Made by a program: the position numbers and the translations under genes. Positions 8,445-17,702 of a stretch of DNA of 39,951 bases are shown piece by piece; positions within the stretch are counted from its first letter, which is position 1; each line of letters starts with the position of its first letter. The stretch spans positions 1 through 39,951 of the forward strand of contig WRJY01000336.1 of assembly GCA_009778355.1 (NCBI GenBank), given 5' to 3'. Source of the stretch: Desulfovibrionaceae bacterium (GTDB lineage: Bacteria; Pseudomonadota; Gammaproteobacteria; Burkholderiales; Burkholderiaceae_C). The notes beneath the pieces are model-generated. The model was not told where the DNA came from. It searched no databases and was given only the letters and a program-made list of their open reading frames with translations.

Positions 8445-9188
8445 ATGCCCAACCATCCCGACCGCTCCCTGCGCCTGGCCGGCGCCAGCAATTTCCGCGA
8501 CCTCGGAGGCTACGCCGGCGCCGACGGGCGATCGGTGCGCTGGCGGCGGCTGTTTCGCTCCGACCACCTGGCGGCGCTGACCGCCGCGGATGCCCAAGTG
8601 CTGCAATCACTGGGCGTGACCCGCGCGTTCGATTTGCGCGGCGAGGCCGAACGCGCCGCCACGCCCTACCACTTGCCCGGCGCACGGCAATATTCGCTGC
8701 CGATCGAACCGACCGTGGTGCAGCGCATGAAAGACCTGCTCAACACCGGCCAGCAAATCACGCCCGCCCGGACGGTGGAACTGATGCAGCTCACCTACCG
8801 CGCCTTCGTGCACGACAACGCGGCGCGCTTCGCGGCGCTGTTCGAGCACCTGCTGGACAGCGATGAGCCGTTGATCTTTCACTGCACCGCCGGCAAGGAC
8901 CGCACGGGCTTTGCCGCCGCGCTGATCCTGCTGGCGCTGGACGTGCCGCGCGAGGCGGTGATGCGCGACTACCTGCTCACCAACGAGCTGTACCGAATGC
9001 CCGCGTTCGCCGGCAACCGCGTCTCGCCCGAAGTGCTGAACGTGCTGTGGCGCGTGCAAGAGACGTTCCTCGACGCCGCGTTGCAAGCGGTGGACCAGGA
9101 CTTCGGCGGCGCCGACCGCTACCTGACGCGCGAACTGCGCCTGCCCCCCACCGCGCGCCAGCGGTTGAAGGCGCTGTACCTGAAGTGA
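8445..9188 (+). CDS. Tyrosine/serine phosphatase-like protein (PTP family)
   Basis: 247 aa, resembling bacterial tyrosine-protein phosphatases of the Y_phosphatase3 type. The N-terminal block LAGASNFRDLGGY is typical, and the catalytic P-loop is HCTAGKDRTG (C147 nucleophile, R153), fitting the C-x5-R signature. It may dephosphorylate proteins or phosphoinositide-like substrates; the substrate is unknown. The ATG at 8445 was selected because the family motif begins about 10 residues later; upstream in-frame sequence runs into the ribBA promoter region. There is no signal peptide. ubiA follows after 55 bp. Confidence 0.85.
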   Translation: MPNHPDRSLRLAGASNFRDLGGYAGADGRSVRWRRLFRSDHLAALTAADAQVLQSLGVTRAFDLRGEAERAATPYHLPGARQYSLPIEPTVVQRMKDLLNTGQQITPARTVELMQLTYRAFVHDNAARFAALFEHLLDSDEPLIFHCTAGKDRTGFAAALILLALDVPREAVMRDYLLTNELYRMPAFAGNRVSPEVLNVLWRVQETFLDAALQAVDQDFGGADRYLTRELRLPPTARQRLKALYLK

Positions 9189-9243
9189 CCTTTTCGAGCG
9201 CGCAACGCCGTATCAACCCCCGCACTGTGAAAAAATAGCGCCG

Positions 9244-10155
9244 ATGCAAACCGTTTCCGCCCCCACGCCGCCGTCCCCGCTGCGCGAAAAGCTTGCGCTG
9301 TACCTCGACCTGATTCGAGTCAAGCCGCCCGTGGGCTGGCTGCTGCTGACCTGGCCGACGCTGGCCGCGCTGTGGCTGGCCTCGGGCGGCTGGCCGGGCT
9401 GGCACCTGTTCCTGATCTTTGCGTTCGGGCCATTCCTGATGCACTCGGCCGGCTGCTGCATCAACGACGTGGCCGACCGCGAATTCGACCGCCACGTCAA
9501 GCGCACCGTGCAGCGCCCGATCACCACCGGCAAAATGGGCGTGCCCGAGGCGCTGGCCGTCGGCGCGGTGTTGTCGCTGGTCGGGCTGGGCATGGCCTTC
9601 ACCATCAACTGGCAGACCGTGGTGTGCTCGATCCCGGCGCTGCTGATCGCCATCATCTACCCCTTTTCCAAGCGCTGGTTTTCCATGCCGCAGGCCGTGC
9701 TCGGCGTGGCCTTCGGCTTCGGCATTCTGATGGCCTACACCGCCGCGCAAGGGCGCCTGCCGCTGGACGCACTCCTGCTGTTTGCCTTCTCCATCATCTA
9801 CACGCTGGGCTACGACACCAGCTACGCCATGGTGGACCGCGACGACGATTTGAAGATCGGCATCCAGACCTCGGCCATCACCCTTGGCCGGCTGGACGTG
9901 TTCGCGATCATCAGCTTCTACGTGATCTTCCTGGCCGGCTGGCTGGCCGTCATCGCCTGGCGCTTCACGGCGATGGAACTGCCGCCGCGTTCACTGCTGT
10001 GGCTGTGCCTGGGCTTTGCCGCCGCCGCCGCGCAAGTGGCCTGGCACTACACCCTGATCCGGGGCCGCACCCGCCCCGGCTGCCACAAGGCGTTTCTCAA
10101 CAGCCACTGGATCAGTTGCGCCGTTTTCGTCGGTATCGTGCTGGCAATGGCGTAG
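9244..10155 (+). CDS. ubiA: 4-hydroxybenzoate polyprenyltransferase UbiA
   Basis: 303 aa, integral membrane prenyltransferase that attaches the polyprenyl tail to 4-hydroxybenzoate in ubiquinone synthesis. Two Asp-rich motifs for Mg-diphosphate binding are visible: NDVADREFD (about residues 74-82) and YAMVDRDDDLKIG (about 195-207). Seven to nine hydrophobic segments span the rest. Length is normal for the family. It converges with ppx, the two stops being 83 bp apart. Confidence 0.95.
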   Translation: MQTVSAPTPPSPLREKLALYLDLIRVKPPVGWLLLTWPTLAALWLASGGWPGWHLFLIFAFGPFLMHSAGCCINDVADREFDRHVKRTVQRPITTGKMGVPEALAVGAVLSLVGLGMAFTINWQTVVCSIPALLIAIIYPFSKRWFSMPQAVLGVAFGFGILMAYTAAQGRLPLDALLLFAFSIIYTLGYDTSYAMVDRDDDLKIGIQTSAITLGRLDVFAIISFYVIFLAGWLAVIAWRFTAMELPPRSLLWLCLGFAAAAAQVAWHYTLIRGRTRPGCHKAFLNSHWISCAVFVGIVLAMA

Positions 10156-10183
10156 CCTTGCCGAAGCCGCGAATGCCAAACCC

Positions 10184-10198
10184 CATGCAGTTTGCATG
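10184..10198. terminator. Small hairpin between convergent ubiA and ppx
   Basis: CATGCA-GTT-TGCATG is a perfect 6-bp inverted repeat with a 3-nt loop in the 83-bp gap between the stops of ubiA and ppx. No T-run follows on either strand, so a terminator role is only suggested by position. Confidence 0.25.
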
Positions 10199-10238
10199 AA
10201 GGCGCAGCGAACAGCCGGCTGCCGTTCGCAGGCTTGAT

Positions 10239-11750
10239 TCACCCTTGCCGCAGCGCCAGACTCCAGGGCGTTTTTTGCCACGTGGCGGCTTCCTCGCGCA
10301 GCAGGTGGGCCGATTGCGGCCAGTCGGCGCTCCAGCCGTCGCGGCAGTCCAGCGTGAAGCCGCGCGCTGGTTCGGCGCCGGGGCCGATGCTCAGGCGGAG
10401 CAGTTCCGGGTCTTGCCGCGCGTGGCACAGGATCACGGCCAGCCGCAGTGCCAGCAACTGGCGCATGAACGGCGCATCGCCAAATTGCGCTTGCAGTTTG
10501 CGCAACTTGCCGCGCTGGCCCAGCACGAGTTGGCCAAGCCGGTGCAGCTCGTGCATGGCAAAGCCGGGCGGGTCGGCGTGCTCGATGATGTAGGCGCCGT
10601 GCTTGTGATGGTCGGTGTGCGAGATGTACGCGCCGATTTCGTGCAGGCGAGCCGCCCATTCGATCTGGCGCTCCAGTTCCTGGCGCTGTTTGTTTTTCAA
10701 CTGAAGCGCCGGTGTCAACTGGCCGAACAGGTACAGCGCGGCGCGCGCCACGCGCGCGGCCTGCGCCGGGTCGGTCTGAAAGCGCGCGGCCAGCGCTTCG
10801 ATGGCGGCGGCGCGCACGTCGGTGGCCTGGTCTTGCCGGCCCAGCATGTCGTACAGCGCGCCGTGGCGCAGTGCGCCGTAGGCGTAGCGCAGGCGGTCGA
10901 TGTGCAGCAGATCGGCCAGCGCGCACAGCGTTGCCAGCCCGCCGGCGATGACGCTCTTGCGTTCGTCCTTGATGCCATCGAGCCGGATGGCTTGCACGCG
11001 CCGGGCCTTGATGAGCTTCTCGCGCAACCAGGCCAGGCCGGCGCGGGTGATGATGTGGCGCGCCGGCGTCTGGCCGGCGGCCAGCAGTGTGTCGGCGATG
11101 GCGCCCACGGTGCCTGAGCAGCCGTAGGCCATGTCCCACTGCGCCGGCCCGTGGGTGGATGCGGCGGCGTCGAACACCGCCTTGGCGGCGATTTCGGCGC
11201 GCTCGAAGTTGCGCGCCGAAAGCTGCCCATCGGCAAAGTAGCGCATCGACCACGCCACGCTGCCGATGGGATAGGACTCCATGACGCGCGGCGCGCGGCC
11301 CTGGCCGACGATCAGTTCGGTGGAACGCCCGCCGATATCGAGCACCAGCCGCCGCTCGTCCGACGGCGGCAGCAGGTGCGCGACGCCCTGGTAGATCAGG
11401 CGCGCTTCCTCGCGACCGGAGATGACGTCGATCGGAAAGCCAAGGATCCGCTCGGCCTCGATCAGAAACTGGTCGCGGTTGAGCGCCTCGCGCAGCGTCT
11501 GCGTGGCGACGGCGCGCACCTGGCTGGGCGCAAGGCCGGCCAGCCGGCCGGCAAAGCGGGCGAGGCAACTCCAGCCGCGCTGCATGGCCTCCTGCGACAG
11601 GCGGCCCTCATCGTCCAGCCCGGCGCCCTGGCGCACGGTTTCCTTGTGGTATTCCACGCGCCGCAACTGGCCCAGTTCGAGTTGGGCGATTTCGAGGCGG
11701 AAGCTGTTGGAGCCCAGATCCACGGCGGCGAGGCGGTCGGCGGTCGGCAT
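10239..11750 (-). CDS. ppx: Exopolyphosphatase / guanosine pentaphosphate phosphatase (Ppx/GppA)
   Basis: 503 aa. The ASKHA-fold N-terminus begins AAVDLGSNSFRLEI; a second phosphate loop is VLDIGGRSTELIVG, and GCSGTVGAIAD lies in the third motif. The C-terminal third is an HD-like helical domain (LHEIGAYISHTDHHKHGAYII). It releases phosphate from long-chain polyphosphate and possibly from pppGpp. It is divergent from pstS and shares a 176-bp promoter region containing the PhoB-box array, so Pho control is likely. The ATG at 11748-11750 is chosen because it lies seven codons before the conserved motif; an upstream start at 11807 would run into the PhoB-box array. Confidence 0.93.
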   Translation of the reverse strand: MPTADRLAAVDLGSNSFRLEIAQLELGQLRRVEYHKETVRQGAGLDDEGRLSQEAMQRGWSCLARFAGRLAGLAPSQVRAVATQTLREALNRDQFLIEAERILGFPIDVISGREEARLIYQGVAHLLPPSDERRLVLDIGGRSTELIVGQGRAPRVMESYPIGSVAWSMRYFADGQLSARNFERAEIAAKAVFDAAASTHGPAQWDMAYGCSGTVGAIADTLLAAGQTPARHIITRAGLAWLREKLIKARRVQAIRLDGIKDERKSVIAGGLATLCALADLLHIDRLRYAYGALRHGALYDMLGRQDQATDVRAAAIEALAARFQTDPAQAARVARAALYLFGQLTPALQLKNKQRQELERQIEWAARLHEIGAYISHTDHHKHGAYIIEHADPPGFAMHELHRLGQLVLGQRGKLRKLQAQFGDAPFMRQLLALRLAVILCHARQDPELLRLSIGPGAEPARGFTLDCRDGWSADWPQSAHLLREEAATWQKTPWSLALRQG

Positions 11751-11797
11751 GATTGCGGGCGATTGTGGCGCATGAACGCGTGCGCCGGGCGGCTGTT

Positions 11798-11875
11798 GCT
11801 GCGTCATCGTTGCGTCATCGTTGCGTCATCGTTGCGTCATCGTTGCGTCATTGTTATGTCATCAAATTGTCACAT
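11798..11875 (+). promoter_or_regulatory. Seven-unit PhoB-box (Pho box) array upstream of pstS
   Basis: GTCAT-type half sites recur with exactly 11-bp spacing, starting at 11803, 11814, 11825, 11836, 11847, 11858 and 11869 (the last is GTCAC). The first five units are near-perfect copies of TTGCGTCATCG; the last two diverge toward the classical form (TATGTCATCAA, ATTGTCAC). PhoB binds direct repeats of CTGTCAT-like heptamers with 4-bp spacers, which is an 11-bp period. The array lies between ppx and pstS and ends about 50 bp before the pstS ATG. Confidence 0.8.
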
Positions 11876-11883
11876 GGGCTGCC

Positions 11884-11889
11884 TACATT
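11884..11889 (+). promoter_or_regulatory. Candidate -10 element of the pstS promoter
   Basis: TACATT lies 10 bp after the last PhoB half site. In PhoB-activated promoters the box replaces the -35 region about this far from the -10, so this is the best-placed hexamer. It matches the consensus at four of six bases. Confidence 0.4.
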
Positions 11890-11926
11890 GCCTTGTGTCC
11901 GCTTCAACCACGAGAGACTTTTTGCA

Positions 11927-12955
11927 ATGAAACGCACCTTTCTCAAAACACTGGCCTTCGCCGCCATCGGCGCATTCATCGGCGCCACGGCGCAGGCTGC
12001 CGACATCACCGGCGCGGGGGCGAGTTTCCCGTACCCGGTCTACGCCAAGTGGGCCGAAGGCTACAAGGCCGCCACCGGCACGGGCCTGAACTACCAGTCC
12101 ATCGGCTCGTCGGGCGGCGTGCGCCAGATTCAGGCCAAAACGGTGGCCTTCGGCGCTTCCGACGCGCCGCTGGCAGCCGGCGATCTGGACAAGGACGGCC
12201 TGGCGCAGTTTCCCGCCATCATCGGCGGCACGGTGCCGGTGCTGAACGTCGAGGGCTTTCAGCCTGGCGAATTGCGCGTGACCGGCCCGGTGCTGGCCGA
12301 CATTTTCATGGGCGTCATCGCCAAGTGGAACGATCCCCGGTTCGCGGCCCTGAATCCGGGCAAGAAGCTGCCTGACCTGGCCATTACCGTGGTGCACCGC
12401 GCCGACGGTTCGGGCACCACCTTCAACTGGACCGACTACCTGAGCGCCGTCAGCCCGGACTGGGCCGCCAAGGTGGGCAAGGGCAACGCCGTCAAGTGGC
12501 TGGCCGATACGGCGGTGGGCGGCAAGGGCAACGAAGGCGTGGCCGCCAACGTCAGCCGCATCAAGGGCGCCATCGGCTACGTGGAATACGCCTACGCCAA
12601 GAAAAACAGGCTGACCCACATGCAGGTGCAAAACCAGGCCGGCAAGTTCGTCAACCCCGACGACACCAGCTTCGCCGCCGCCGCTGCCGGCGTGGACTGG
12701 TTCAGCGTGCCGGGCATGGGCGTGTCGATGGTCAACGCCAGGGGCGACAACGCCTGGCCGATTTCCACCGCCTCGTTCATCCTGATGTACAAGCAGCCCG
12801 TTGACAAGGCGCAGTCCGCCGAGGTGCTGAAGTTCTTCGACTGGGCGTTCACCCACGGCAAGCAGGCCGCCGCCGAATTGGACTACGTGCCGCTGCCCGA
12901 CTCCTTGACCGCCGACATCCGCGCCAAGGTGTGGCCGCAGATCAACACCAAATGA
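11927..12955 (+). CDS. pstS: Periplasmic phosphate-binding protein PstS
   Basis: 342 aa. A Sec signal peptide (about residues 1-24, ending ATAQA before ADITG) precedes the mature protein, which opens with TGAGASFPYPVYAKW, a hallmark of PstS. Further motifs are QSIGSSGGVRQI, which contacts phosphate, and RADGSGTTFNWTDYL. It captures phosphate in the periplasm and delivers it to PstCAB. The ATG at 11927 gives a normal signal peptide. It is first in pstSCAB-phoU-phoB-phoR and lies directly downstream of the PhoB-box array. Confidence 0.97.
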   Translation: MKRTFLKTLAFAAIGAFIGATAQAADITGAGASFPYPVYAKWAEGYKAATGTGLNYQSIGSSGGVRQIQAKTVAFGASDAPLAAGDLDKDGLAQFPAIIGGTVPVLNVEGFQPGELRVTGPVLADIFMGVIAKWNDPRFAALNPGKKLPDLAITVVHRADGSGTTFNWTDYLSAVSPDWAAKVGKGNAVKWLADTAVGGKGNEGVAANVSRIKGAIGYVEYAYAKKNRLTHMQVQNQAGKFVNPDDTSFAAAAAGVDWFSVPGMGVSMVNARGDNAWPISTASFILMYKQPVDKAQSAEVLKFFDWAFTHGKQAAAELDYVPLPDSLTADIRAKVWPQINTK

Positions 12956-13343
12956 AGACGGGCGTGCACGCTGGGGCTTGTGAGGCGCGATGGATGCTCT
13001 CGCCGTCATTCACCGCCGCGGGCCCCCATCCCAGCCTTCCCCCAGAGGGGGAAGGAGCAAGACTTCTTCTCCCTCCGAGGGAAAGTTTTCCATTCCCTCC
13101 CTCTCTGGGGGAAATTTTTCCATTCCCTCTCTCTCTGGGGGAAAGTTTTTCATTCCCTCTCTCTCTGGGGGAAAGTTTTTCATTCCCTCCCCTCTGGGGA
13201 AAAGTTTTCCATCTCCTCCCCCTCTGGGGGAGGGTAGGGTGGGGGCCTGCGGCGCAACGCACGCCTGAGTCAAAAATACGCCAGAGCCATCCATGACCAC
13301 GGCAGCGCACCTCATCGTCAAGCGAACAGGGATAGCATGGGGC
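12956..13343 (+). other. pstS-pstC intergenic region
   Basis: This gap of almost 390 bp inside an operon is mostly filled by an inverted-repeat element with internal tandem units (13014-13254, described separately). The remaining ~90 bp before pstC contain no clear promoter. An alternative pstC start at 13293 would use 51 bp of it. Confidence 0.6.
13014..13254. repeat. Inverted-repeat element with internal 30-bp tandem repeats (copy A)
   Basis: The left arm (about 13014-13057, with CCCCCATCCCAGCCTTCC) and the right arm (about 13215-13254, with AGGGTAGGGTGGGGG) are near-perfect reverse complements over about 40 bp. Between them lie four to five units of about 30 bp at 13081, 13111, 13141, 13171 and about 13200, each with the pattern GAAAGTTTTTCATTCCCTC followed by a TCT run and GGGG. 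The arms could fold into a strong RNA stem between pstS and pstC. A related copy sits between phoB and phoR. Confidence 0.85.
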
Positions 13344-14339
13344 ATGAGCGCCTTGGAGCACGCACCACAAGCCGTACCGGAAGCCGTCGCTGCTTCCCGC
13401 ATGGCGGCGATCGCGCGCCGGCAACGCTGGCAGGACTGGCTGTTTCATCGCGGCACGCAGGCGTTTTCGCTGCTGGTGCTGGCGGCGCTGGCGGGCATTC
13501 TGGTGTCGCTGTTCATCAGCGCCTGGCCCGCGTTCCAGACCTTCGGGCTGCCGTTTCTGTGGACCGTGGAATGGGATGCCGTCAACCAGCGCTTCGGCGC
13601 CGCCATCGCCATCACCGGCACGTTGCTCAGTTCCGGCATCGCGCTGCTGATCGCGGTGCCGCTGGCCTTCGGCATCGCGCTGTTCCTGACCGAAAACTGC
13701 CCGCCCTGGCTGCGCCGGCCCTTGGGCACTGCCGTCGAATTGCTGGCCGCCGTGCCCTCCATCATCTACGGCATGTTCGGCGCGTTCGCATTCGCGCCGC
13801 TGTTCGCCGACTTTTTCCAGATGCCGGCGCAGCGCGTGCTGGGCGGAATGCCGCTGGTCGGCGGCCTGTTCGGCGGCGCGGCCAACGGCATGGGCATTCT
13901 GGCCGCCGGCATCGTGCTGTCCTTCATGATCCTGCCCTACATCGCGGCGGTGATGCGCGACGTGTTCGAGATCGTGCCCGCCACTCTGCGCGAATCGGCC
14001 TACGGCCTGGGCTGCACCACCTGGGAGGTGGTGCGCAAGGTGGTGCTGCCCTACACACACAAGGGCGTGGTCGGCGGCATCATGCTGGGCTTGGGCCGCG
14101 CGCTGGGCGAGACGATGGCCGTCACCTTCGTGATCGGCAACGCCAACCGCATGCCGGCCTCGCTGTTTTCGCCCGGTACGTCGATTGCCGCCACCCTGGC
14201 CAACGAATTCGGCGAGGCGACGGGCCTGCACCTGAGCGCGCTGTTCGCCCTGGGGTTTTTGCTGTTCGTCATCACCTTCGTGGTGCTGGCGCTGGCCAAG
14301 CTGATGATTCTGCACGCCGAAAGGGCCAAGGGCGCATGA
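13344..14339 (+). CDS. pstC: Phosphate ABC transporter permease PstC
   Basis: 331 aa with about six membrane segments. The ABC permease coupling loop is seen in ATLRESAYGLGCTTWEVVRKVVLP and the family block LGRALGETMAVTFVIGN. PstC and PstA form the phosphate channel across the inner membrane. The ATG at 13344 gives a length close to the family norm; an in-frame ATG at 13293 would add 17 residues and cannot be excluded. Its stop overlaps the pstA ATG by 4 bp. Confidence 0.94.
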   Translation: MSALEHAPQAVPEAVAASRMAAIARRQRWQDWLFHRGTQAFSLLVLAALAGILVSLFISAWPAFQTFGLPFLWTVEWDAVNQRFGAAIAITGTLLSSGIALLIAVPLAFGIALFLTENCPPWLRRPLGTAVELLAAVPSIIYGMFGAFAFAPLFADFFQMPAQRVLGGMPLVGGLFGGAANGMGILAAGIVLSFMILPYIAAVMRDVFEIVPATLRESAYGLGCTTWEVVRKVVLPYTHKGVVGGIMLGLGRALGETMAVTFVIGNANRMPASLFSPGTSIAATLANEFGEATGLHLSALFALGFLLFVITFVVLALAKLMILHAERAKGA

Positions 14340-15202
14340 CCGCCATTGCACCAACCACCTCCCTGTACCGCAAACGCCGCGCGGCCAACGCCATCGGCCT
14401 GACGTTTTCGATGGCCGCGATGGCCGTTGGCCTGCTGGTGCTGCTGTGGATTTTGTTCGTGCTGCTGTCCAAGGGGCTGGCGGCGGTCGATCTGAACATG
14501 TTCCTCAAGGACACGCCGGCCCCCGGCTCCGAAGGCGGCGGGTTGCACAACGCCATCGCCGGCAGCCTGATGATGGTCGGCCTGACGGTGCTGGTGTCCA
14601 CGCCGGTCGGCATCCTGGCCGGCATCTACCTGGCCGAATATGGCGATGCGGGCCGCACGGCGGGTATCACGCGCCTGATTACCGACATCATGCTGTCGGC
14701 GCCGTCCATCGTACTGGGGCTGTTCGTCTATGCCGTGATGGTGGCGCCGATGGGAGGTTTTTCGGGTTTTGCCGGTTCGATGGCGCTGTCGCTGATCGCC
14801 ATTCCGGTGGTGATGCGCACCACCGAGAACATGCTGCGCCTGGTGCCCGGCAGCCTGCGCGAAGCGGCGGCGGCGCTGGGCGCGCCGCGCTGGAAGGTGT
14901 CGCTGGCCATCGCCCTGCGGGCCGCGCGCAGCGGCGTCATCACCGGCCTGCTGCTGGCGGTGGCCCGCGTCAGCGGCGAAACCGCGCCGTTGCTGTTCAC
15001 GGCCCTCAACAACCAGTTTTTCAGCGCCAACATGAACCGGCCCATGGCCAACCTGCCGGTGGTAATCAACCAGTTCGCCATGAGCCCCTACGACAACTGG
15101 ATTCGCCTGGCCTGGGGCGGCGCGCTGCTGATTACGCTCACGGTGCTGGTCATCAACATCGTCGCGCGGGTGTTTTTCCGCGACCGCTCGGCGCGGCATT
15201 GA
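14336..15202 (+). CDS. pstA: Phosphate ABC transporter permease PstA
   Basis: 288 aa, about six membrane segments, partner of PstC. The loop VPGSLREAAAALGAPRWKVSLAIALRAARSG contacts the ATPase PstB, and VARVSGETAPLLFTA is a PstA hallmark. The ATG overlaps the pstC stop (ATGA). pstB starts 23 bp after its stop. Confidence 0.95.
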   Translation: MTAIAPTTSLYRKRRAANAIGLTFSMAAMAVGLLVLLWILFVLLSKGLAAVDLNMFLKDTPAPGSEGGGLHNAIAGSLMMVGLTVLVSTPVGILAGIYLAEYGDAGRTAGITRLITDIMLSAPSIVLGLFVYAVMVAPMGGFSGFAGSMALSLIAIPVVMRTTENMLRLVPGSLREAAAALGAPRWKVSLAIALRAARSGVITGLLLAVARVSGETAPLLFTALNNQFFSANMNRPMANLPVVINQFAMSPYDNWIRLAWGGALLITLTVLVINIVARVFFRDRSARH

Positions 15203-15225
15203 CAGGCAATTTCCAAGGAACTCAC

Positions 15226-16041
15226 ATGGCAGTCGCCACCCCCCGTCCGCTGGTTGCGCCGCGCGCCGACGCCGCCGAGCCTGGGCGCGCCGCGCTGGAA
15301 ACGAGCAATCTGGACTTTTTCTACGCCAACGGTTTTCAGGGCCTGAAGAACATCAACCTGTCGATCCCCGAGCGCAAGGTCACGGCCTTCATCGGCCCGT
15401 CGGGCTGCGGCAAATCCACGCTGCTGCGCACGTTCAACCGCATGTACAGCCTGTACCCGGGCCAGCGCGCGGTGGGCCAAATACTGCTGCACGGGCAGAA
15501 CATTCTCGATGCCGGCGTGGACGTGAACCTGCTGCGCGCCCGCGTCGGCATGGTGTTTCAGAAGCCGACGCCGTTTCCGATGACGATCTACGACAACATC
15601 GCCTTCGGCGTGCGCCTGTACGAGCGGCTGGGCAAGGCCGACATGGACGATCGCGTCGAATGGGCGCTGACCAAGGCGGCGCTGTGGGGCGAAGTCAAGA
15701 ACAAGCTGGGCCAGAACGGCCTGTCGCTGTCCGGCGGCCAGCAGCAGCGCCTGTGCATCGCGCGCAGCGTGGCGGTCAAGCCCTCGGTGCTGCTGCTGGA
15801 CGAGCCGACCTCGGCGCTCGACCCCATTTCCACCGGCAAAATAGAGGAATTGGTGCACGAACTCGAACGCGACTACACCATCGTCATCGTGACGCACAAC
15901 ATGCAGCAGGCCGCGCGCGTGAGCGACTACACGGCCTATATGTACCTGGGCGAGTTGATCGAATTCGGCGCCACCGAGGAGCTGTTCTTCAAACCCAGGC
16001 GCAAGCAAACCGAGGACTACATCACGGGCCGTTTCGGCTGA
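15226..16041 (+). CDS. pstB: Phosphate ABC transporter ATP-binding protein PstB
   Basis: 271 aa. The Walker A motif is GPSGCGKST, the ABC signature LSGGQQQRLCIA, Walker B LLLDEPTSALDP, and the switch histidine is in IVTHNMQQA. It hydrolyses ATP to drive PstCA transport. A good ribosome binding site, AAGGA (15215-15219), precedes the ATG by 6 bp. PstB with PhoU also transmits the phosphate status to PhoR. Confidence 0.97.
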   Translation: MAVATPRPLVAPRADAAEPGRAALETSNLDFFYANGFQGLKNINLSIPERKVTAFIGPSGCGKSTLLRTFNRMYSLYPGQRAVGQILLHGQNILDAGVDVNLLRARVGMVFQKPTPFPMTIYDNIAFGVRLYERLGKADMDDRVEWALTKAALWGEVKNKLGQNGLSLSGGQQQRLCIARSVAVKPSVLLLDEPTSALDPISTGKIEELVHELERDYTIVIVTHNMQQAARVSDYTAYMYLGELIEFGATEELFFKPRRKQTEDYITGRFG

Positions 16042-16047
16042 GGCGAC

Positions 16048-16745
16048 ATGCAGGACAAACACCTTTCCAGCCAGTTCGACCATGAGTTGAATGCAATCTC
16101 CTCGCGCGTGCTTCAGCTCGGCGGCATGGTGGAGATGCAGATCCATCAGGCCATGGTCGCGCTGGCCGAGTTCAGCACCGAGGTGGCCGACCAGATCGAG
16201 CAGACCGAGCGCAGCGTGAACGCGCTGGAACTCGACATCGACCGCGAGCTGTCCACCATCATCGCGCGCCGTCAGCCCGCCGCCATCGACCTGCGGCTGC
16301 TGCTGGCGATCTCCAAGACCACCGCCAACCTGGAGCGGGTGGGCGACGAGGCGGCAAAAATAGCGCGCATGGTCAAGCGCATCATCGCCTCCGGTCACGC
16401 GCGCAGGCTGCCCTCCGGCGAACTGCGCGTGGCTGCCGACCTGGCCGCGCGGCAACTGCGCAAGGCGCTGGACGCCTTCGCGCGCCTGAGCGCCGAGGAC
16501 GCCGTCATCATCATCCGCGACGACGACCAGGTGGACCGCGAGTTCGACGGCTTCGTGCGCAAACTTATCACCTATATGATGGAAGACCCGCGCACCATCT
16601 CCGCCTGTCTGGACCTGCTGACGCTGGCCAAGGCCATCGAGCGCGTGGGCGACCATGCCAAGAACATCGCCGAGTTCATCATCTACATCGTCAAGGGCGC
16701 CGACGTGCGGCATGGCGGCCTGAAAAGCATGGAGCCGGCAGCCCA

Positions 16746-16749
<4 letters not shown>
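16048..16749 (+). CDS. phoU: Phosphate signalling protein PhoU
   Basis: 233 aa, two three-helix bundles with the duplicated metal-binding motif: ERVGDEAAKIAR (about residue 97) and ERVGDHAKNIAEF (about residue 208). PhoU links the Pst transporter to PhoR and represses the Pho regulon when phosphate is plentiful. It starts 6 bp after pstB and overlaps phoB by 4 bp. Confidence 0.96.
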
Positions 16750-17441
<692 letters not shown>

Positions 17442-17702
17442 CGCTGGAGCGGTTGTGGATTCGGTCATGCTCATTTTCCGCGCTGCCGGCCCCCATCCCA
17501 GCCTTCCCCAAAAGGGGGAAGGAGCCGCAATCCCTCCCCTGCTGGGGATGCTCCTTCTTTTCCTTTCCTCACTGGGAGATGCTCCTTCTTCTCCCTCACC
17601 CGCTTGGGGAGGGCTGGGGTGGGGGTCAGCGGCGGCAAATAACGCACGCACCTCCAATGCGGAGGCGATCCACTCAAAACCGCTTTAGCGCCCTGCTTGC
17701 CG
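17442..17702 (+). other. phoB-phoR intergenic region
   Basis: phoB and phoR are normally adjacent or overlapping; here 261 bp separate them, mostly an inverted-repeat element (about 17484-17635). No convincing promoter was seen for phoR in the remaining ~65 bp. Confidence 0.6.
17484..17635. repeat. Inverted-repeat element with internal tandem units (copy B)
   Basis: The left arm (about 17486-17525, CCCCCATCCCAGCCTTCCCC) and the right arm (about 17590-17635, GGGGAGGGCTGGGGTGGGGG) are reverse-complementary and closely match the arms of copy A between pstS and pstC. The interior holds two diverged units of about 30 bp beginning GATGCTCCTTCTT. The arms could form a long stem in the phoB-phoR transcript. 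Confidence 0.8.

Noticed and set aside
13081..13229. Regular 30-bp repeats resembling a CRISPR array
   Set aside because: The units are directly adjacent with no unique spacers, and no cas gene is present; it is a tandem repeat inside an inverted-repeat element.
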